Shown here piece by piece: positions 59,201 through 64,000 of a DNA stretch of 64,000 bases (positions are counted from its first letter, which is position 1; the number at the start of each line of letters is the position of its first letter). Both the position numbers and the translations under genes were made by a program. Origin of the DNA: Rosa chinensis (taxonomy: Eukaryota > Streptophyta > Magnoliopsida > Rosales > Rosaceae); the NCBI RefSeq assembly GCF_002994745.2, contig NC_037093.1, positions 8,668,400-8,732,399 on the forward strand. The letters run 5' to 3'. A model generated the notes under the pieces. The model was not told where the DNA came from and searched no databases. It saw only the letters and a program-made list of their open reading frames with translations.

Positions 59201-59760
59201 CGATGGATTCGAACCTATCACACACCAGGAACACCGCCAACACTGGCCTGCTTCCACTATCTCCATCCCAAAACGATAAGAGTTTTGGAAGGTTTTGCTG
59301 ATGTTGGGTATCTCTCTGACCCACACAAAGGTCATTCCCAAACTGGTTAAGTGTTCACCATGGATAAAGACCATGATATCTTGGAGGTCTACATAACAGA
59401 CCCTAGTCGCTATATCTTCGAACAATGCAAAGATTATTGCTCTTCACAAAGTGGTTCGTGAATGTATATGGATTGGATCCATAGTTCAGCATGTTCGAAC
59501 AATTGTGGTTTGAAGTCTACCACAGATGAGCCTACGAGCATATAGGATAATGCTACTTGTTTTGAAATAAGGCTATATCAAAAGTGACCACACCAAGTAT
59601 AATCAACAACAACAGACTCTCCTCAAGATTAAAGTGAACTAGGTTCTATTTGAGGACAGTTCGGCAAGCCTGCTCACTAAGTCATTGCCTAAATTCCACT
59701 TTCGAGAAACATGTTGGTAGCATCGTTTGCGAAAGTTATCCGAACTCCCATGACCGTAGT
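56290..59760 (+). pseudogene. Copia D pol remnants
   Basis: Recognisable pieces: integrase region near 57141-57553 (MRTNLLISAWGDAISHAAIL), VPTALPQRSMMSPYRRMGNY near 57556, SGYFDETIFPSLEGDKNTNV near 57700, RT start NECQRREIWPKWKNAIQVKL near 58250, the late RT block SYLSTIGTLLYLPQCTRPDI near 59010-59070 and RNase H segments with stops up to GSIVCESYPNSHD near 59740. The YVDD box region (about 58755-58785) is degraded. No frame spans more than one domain. Non-functional. Confidence 0.85.
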
Positions 59761-60156
59761 CATCAGGGGGAGATGCAGACATCAGGGGGAGATGTCTACA
59801 TGTATGGTCTTTCCCCTTCGATCGAGGTTATTTTTGTCCCATATGGTTTTTATTCCTCGGCAAGGTTTTTAATGAGGCAACGAGAGGAGCACCACGTTTG
59901 GGCGACACAAAGGGGAGTGTTCAAGTAAATCCAGAATATGTGTCTGACCCAAACTCTAAGTTACTTAACCTAGTGGTAATATGGTTTAATTAGAAGAATC
60001 TAGAGATTCCTATTCAATGTATGATTACCTTTCCTTGTATGATTCAGATTCTATGCATTATAATCCTCTATATAAAGAGGCTCCTATTATCAATGAGAAC
60101 ACACAGCGATTTTCTCTCAATTCTCGTTTCTCTAAAACACAATGATATATATTTTT

Positions 60157-60293
60157 ACTTATTCTCTAAAATTTTCAAGTTTTGAAGTACCTTAACAAAG
60201 ATTGCCCATTCTCTAGACTTTATGCAAATAATATTGTGATAACAAGTTAAGCAATCTTTGTACTTCAAAACTTGAAGATTTTAGAGAATAAGT
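60157..60293. mobile_element. Foldback MITE-like inverted repeat, 137 bp
   Basis: The left arm ACTTATTCTCTAAAA...TTGAAGTAC and the right arm are inverted copies for about 50 bases with few mismatches, leaving a loop of about 40 bases. It follows the copia D 3' LTR by 17 bases. No clear target duplication. Confidence 0.6.
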
Positions 60294-60321
60294 AGACAAT
60301 ATTATATATATATATATACAC

Positions 60322-60692
60322 ACACGAGTGGGTTCTAGAGAGGACGTCCGCACTTCGCTAAAGTGTGGACGGCGAAGCAACGGAGGCATTCCAGGTGGCG
60401 ACGGAGGCGCGCGGCTTGCAGGAGGGAGGCCGGAGACATCTCGGATGGTTCTGGGCAGCGTTCGAGGTCGGGGTTGCAGGTTCTGGGCAGCAACCCGACC
60501 TGCAACTGCAGGTTTTCGAGGCAGCAAGCTGCAACCCCGTCGCCGGCGACTCCACCTACTGCAGACGGCTCCGCCCGACCCCTGGCGTCCGTTCGGCAAC
60601 CCCCACCGCTCCATCGCGCCCCGGGCAGAGCTGCAGCGTCGCCATCCGCACTTTAGCGAAGTGCAGACGTCCTCTCTAGAACCCGCCCGTGT
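60322..60692. mobile_element. GC-rich 371-bp element with 51-bp terminal inverted repeats
   Basis: The left terminus ACACGAGTGGGTTCTAGAG and the inverted right terminus ACACGGGCGGGTTCTAGAG match over about 51 bases with five differences, all transitions. It is inserted in an (AT)n tract (60304-60317 and 60691-60704). The interior is far more GC-rich than its surroundings and open in several frames on both strands, which is expected at that composition. No transposase domain. Family unknown; possibly a non-autonomous DNA element that captured GC-rich sequence. Confidence 0.7.
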
Positions 60693-60837
60693 ATATATAT
60701 ATATCATTGCTATTTAACATTGGAGTTTAACATCAGAAATATAAATATCAAGGTTGTATTGAAAAAAAAAATTACAAAAATGTACTGAAGAACTAGAGAA
60801 ATCCGGTGAATATATTATCAAAATTTGAAGACCATAC

Positions 60838-62072
60838 CTGCAATATCCCAACAGTTGTACTAAATTCCGGTGACGAAACCGGCCAATACTAACGATTTCT
60901 GCTACAAATTCCTTCATCCCCTGTCTTGATTCATGTGATACCCTCTTCACTGCGATCTCAATTTTAGAGGAGGGTAATGAACCTCTGTATACTTTACCAA
61001 ATCCCCCAGTTCCCAAAAGCTCATTTTCCCTAAACCCATTAGTGGCTATATACAATTCTTTGTACTTAAACCTGTGAGGACCATACTCTAGCTCCCAATC
61101 TTCAAGCACTTCTGCAAACTTCTTCTTCCTTCTTATGACGTAAACCACCCCAGAAACCACTAGCAAAACCAAACTTACTGAAATCAGAGGCACATCCAGG
61201 GTGAAAAGCATGGACCTCTTTTTACCTGCAATGCTAGGCAACTTGGGAAGTTTGGAAGCCGTAAGGTCTTGAGCTTGGCCATTCATCCTAAAGCTCCAAC
61301 CCACTACATAATGGGATGTGGGGGCTATAGCAGTTGAAGAGGAAAAGCCAATATACATGGCTTTGTTGAGAATTGGGGAAAGGTCATATTTCAAAGACAA
61401 AAGTGGAGTTGGGGGTTTAGTTGCAACAGCAATTGGAGCCATAGTAACTTCAATTTGCTTCTTGGTACCATCATATTCAACCCACACTCTCATTTCTTTA
61501 CCACTGGTAAGAGTCAGGTTCTTGAAGTACTGACCATCAAAATAACCAGCTGGAGCAGCTTTGACAGAGCGCAAGCCATTGATGTCTATCCCAACATGGT
61601 TTTCATTGATGTCACTCAATTCCGCGTTCTGGACCGTGTCAAGCTCCACAGCAAAAACATGATTGGTGAAATTCCCATTGTTGGAGACGTTGAACAGGCC
61701 CAGGTACTGGAACGCCAGAGCTCCGGGGAGGCCTCTCGTCGGAGCGATGACAAAGGCGATTCCATGGCTGCTGATAGGAGGGTACTCTGATCGGATGGCA
61801 AAGATAAAGTTGGTGGAGAAGGAGAAGGCGGTGTCGCTCTCTGAGTTCTTGAAGGTCACTGGGTTAGGGTAGAAGGCATGGCCACTTTTCTGTTTGGTGT
61901 CGTTTGTAACCTTCAAGAGACCTTTTGGTGTGATCTCTGCCATGCCGTCTAGACTGAGATTAAGACCAGAACGGCCATTGAAACCAGAATTGTAGATGAA
62001 ATTGAGGTCTTGGGCTTCTGCTGGTACGAGACTGACAAGTAGTACTAGTAGAACAGAAATTTTGCCAAACAT
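60838..62072 (-). CDS. L-type lectin receptor kinase, exon 1 (lectin domain, TM, kinase N-lobe)
   Basis: Exon 1 encodes residues 1-411 plus two bases. ATG 62072 is chosen because it begins a clean signal peptide (MFGKISVLLVLLVSLVPAEA, cleavage before QDLNF); an upstream in-frame ATG at 62177 would bury it. Residues 22-270 form a legume-lectin domain (FIYNSGFNGRSGLNLSLDG, AFSFSTNFIFAI, HGIAFVIAP, HVGIDINGL, VWVEYDG). A transmembrane segment spans about 293-313, followed by RRKKK. The kinase begins near FKYKELYIATNGF, with GTGGFGKVY (P-loop) and IAVKR (Lys 376). The exon ends LLGYC plus AG of a split Arg codon at donor CAG|GTATGG. Clade IV lectin receptor kinases are usually intronless as I recall, so this intron is unusual. 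Likely functional. Confidence 0.95.
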
Positions 62073-62295
62073 GGCTGGCTGGCTAGGCGTCTGTGAAGTT
62101 TCTGGCCCTTCCTTCTTGGGTATTAATGGATCAAAATCCGCCAAAAAATAAGGAAAATCAACGCATCTAGCCGACATCCGAGAAGAGTATACTGGGTCAA
62201 AGATGTTGTTTTCATGGAGAAGGTCCTGTGATATATGTAGACGATCCAGCGCCTGCTACCGTGCACAACGGGAAACCACAACATGGTCCCGGACC

Positions 62296-62303
62296 CCTTA
62301 TAT
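62296..62303 (-). promoter_or_regulatory. Possible TATA box of the lectin receptor kinase
   Basis: On minus the sequence reads CATATAAGG about 225 bases upstream of the ATG at 62072, with a plausible leader between. Assignment is by position and motif only. Confidence 0.4.
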
Positions 62304-64000
62304 GCCACCACTCTGTGAAAAATTCGACACGTGTTACTGATATTATCATGGTTTAGCTACAGTTAGACATATAAAGTTTCCATTGAGCTTCGGAAGATGT
62401 TTTTTGACTGGGTGTTACTTATGAGTTTTCATCTAGTCCGCCAGCACATAACGATCGATAATCCAATTTTTTTTTTTTGTTTGAAAGGACTCATAATGCA
62501 GTGAGGATTGCATAATCGATGGGTAAGATAAGATTGTTCTGATCGTGATCTATTCTGTTTGGGTCCAATTCATTGCGTCGGTAGCAGGAGGACATTCTGT
62601 TGGCTTTTTCGACTCTGGTGAACAGCGGCAGTTCAATTCATTCAGCGTTGGTTGGTGGTGGTTCTAGCAGTGGGTCTTCAAATAATCTGGTGAAACCAGG
62701 GGTGACCCGATTAAGTCTCGATGGTTTGGACAGCTTTCCGGATAAGTCGACCTCCAAATGCCAGGTCGGAGGTGGCGGTACATGCAGATGGTTCTTCCTC
62801 TTACTGTGGGGGTTGGCCGCCATAAGAAGTTACAGAGGCAAATGATGACACAATGTCGGGCGACGGTGCGGGCTGCAATAGTGGCCTGATTGGCAACGTT
62901 GAAAATTGTGGCGGTGACTTAGACTTGGAGGTACGTGTAAGTTTGAGTTTGCGCTGATTGGGATTAATTCGTGGGTTTTCTCTCTCCCTCTCACCCTCTC
63001 TTTCTGTTATATTATGTGAGAATCAAATTATGGGACTTGATGCATTGAGGAGAGTGAGTGAGTACTTCAAAAGCTGTAGAGTTATCTTGAATATCAGTCC
63101 TATATGGAACATTCGCTATTATCTTTTGTTGGTTTCCAATGACAAAGATGTGAACTCGGGCATGTGAATGTGTTTTTTCTTGTTCAATTTCACAAACAAG
63201 AATGTGAACTTTATTGGGTAATCAATCAAATTAATTAAGGGTTATTTGATAGAAAGATTGGAGCTTTCTTCGAGTTAAGAAAGTGGTGAAAGGTCATTTT
63301 CCATGTTAGCAGCGCTCTCCATTTAGGTAGATAAGCCTGGTTGTGATCAGATAAGAATGGATGATTTTCAAGTATGATGCAATAGCTAATTACTGTCATT
63401 GCTTGGTTTTAGTCCCAAGAGGTCTAGGAGGGAAACAGATAAGAGTCCTTATTATTATTTACCTGTTTTTGATATTGAGCTAATGTGTTTGTGGTGTTTG
63501 GTTTATTGGCTTATGATCATTGAACTCTGCATTAAATACTGAAATTTTCCAGCTCTTTAAAACATGCACAGTCTTATTGATTCTGCTTTTGGCAAATCAA
63601 AATTTCCTACCTCGTATTCACTTCTGGACCAAGACATATGGTATTCACAAACTCCTAACTTCACTATAGTTTATAATTAAAACTTTTGTTCAGTGTTTTA
63701 ACTAATTTGGTTAGTTCTACACATGGATGATGTGGTTAGAGAGAGAGCGTGAAAACTGAAAAAGGGATAGACCTGATAGAAATGGAGCCTTTATGGAAAA
63801 AAAAGAGCATGACCTTTCTAATTGTGAGCGTTGAACTCCAAGCTATCGTCTTCTGCCAAAGAATGTACATGGTGTTTTTTTTTTTTTTTACTTATCTCTA
63901 TATTAAGGACTGTTTGGTGTTTCACTGATAATTGTAATTGTCATGCAGTATCCAATACCTTCTACTAGCCAAAGAACAGATGTTGGTTCTGAAGTACTAA
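62304..64000. other. Flank with no recognised gene
   Basis: The 62590-62950 stretch is serine/glycine-rich in one plus frame (VGGGSSSGSSNN) and could be a first exon or leader of a gene reading rightwards; a donor-like GTACGTGTAAG follows at about 62931. No domain is recognised. 62980-63005 has a short CT tract. The remainder is AT-rich and may be intron. The window ends before any identifiable exon. Confidence 0.4.

Larger units (their letters stand above)
53842..60139 (+). mobile_element. Copia D, degenerate, related to copias B and C
   Basis: 3' LTR 59918-60139 (222 bp) begins TGTTCAAG and ends CTAAAACA. The 5' LTR matches it only from 53842 to 53968 and appears 5'-truncated. The primer-binding region CGTTATCAGCACGA follows at 53969. 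Gag (54859-55890), protease, integrase, RT and RNase H remnants are in the usual order but carry many stops and frameshifts, more than copia B. It lies within the lectin receptor kinase intron in the opposite orientation to that gene. AAAGGGGAG before the 3' LTR is the polypurine tract. Confidence 0.88.
47428..60837 (-). other. 13,410-bp intron of the lectin receptor kinase gene
   Basis: Donor CAG|GTATGG at 60837 and acceptor TTTTCTTGCAG at 47428. Both splice sites are canonical and the join is exactly in frame. The intron contains, from its 3' to its 5' end in plus coordinates: CT microsatellites, a methyltransferase fragment, a 2.8-kb solo LTR, a 539-bp solo LTR, copia D and two small inverted-repeat elements. 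Stretches 47430-48880 and 49008-49677 have no gene I can name. Confidence 0.85.

Noticed and set aside
60213..60717. Overlapping long ORFs on both strands in the GC-rich block
   Set aside because: High GC removes stops in all frames; the sequence is an inverted-repeat element and no domain is present.
62600..62845. Serine/glycine-rich 81-codon ORF as a gene
   Set aside because: Low complexity start, no domain, no clear promoter; left as unassigned flank.

Overview
This is a plant nuclear window: spliced genes with GT-AG introns, abundant LTR retrotransposons, hAT, CACTA and Mutator-like elements, and AT-rich intergenic DNA with (CT)n, (GA)n and (AT)n tracts. The host-gene families (clade IV L-type lectin receptor kinase, GDSL esterase/lipase, TPR/J-domain protein, SR45a, TAF2, ABCF) point to a eudicot. 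The copia families recall Rosaceae, but that is an impression, not a demonstration.

Layout. (1) 662-3074(-) is a TPR/J-domain co-chaperone gene, apparently intronless, with one frameshift. (2) 3381-15083(-) is a decayed GDSL esterase/lipase whose intron 2 is split by a 10,468-bp Mutator-like element (4109-14576) with a perfect 9-bp target duplication. This element carries a ULP1-like protease gene (+) and a MuDR-type transposase gene (-), which converge on a 168-bp tandem array. Its non-coding DNA is studded with a short palindrome with a G-rich loop. (3) 15421-24056 is a stack of insertions. A LINE fragment holds a 5.4-kb hAT element (8-bp duplication). The hAT holds a 4.1-kb long-TIR Mutator-like element (9-bp duplication). 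That one holds a 1.1-kb poly-A retroposon (13-bp duplication). A first copia (A) also inserted in the LINE, and a CACTA end lies in its gag. (4) 27460-41223(+) is a copia (B) with both LTRs, split by a 6,963-bp CACTA element that carries exons of TAF2, SR45a and an ABCF protein. (5) 41600-46060(-) is a truncated relative of that copia (C). (6) 46662-62072(-) is a lectin receptor kinase whose two exons join exactly in frame (666 aa) across a 13,410-bp intron. The intron holds two solo LTRs, another copia (D), a methyltransferase fragment and two small inverted-repeat elements. (7) 62073-64000 is 5' flank plus unassigned sequence.

Only the receptor kinase, and possibly the TPR/J gene, look like functional host genes. 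The rest is transposable elements and gene debris. The most unusual structure is at 51534-51845: ten consecutive hairpins inside a 2.8-kb solo LTR that share a loop close to TTGGCAGTCCCTT but have different, self-complementary stems. Elements, boundaries and duplications were read by eye from the sequence; no database search was possible.
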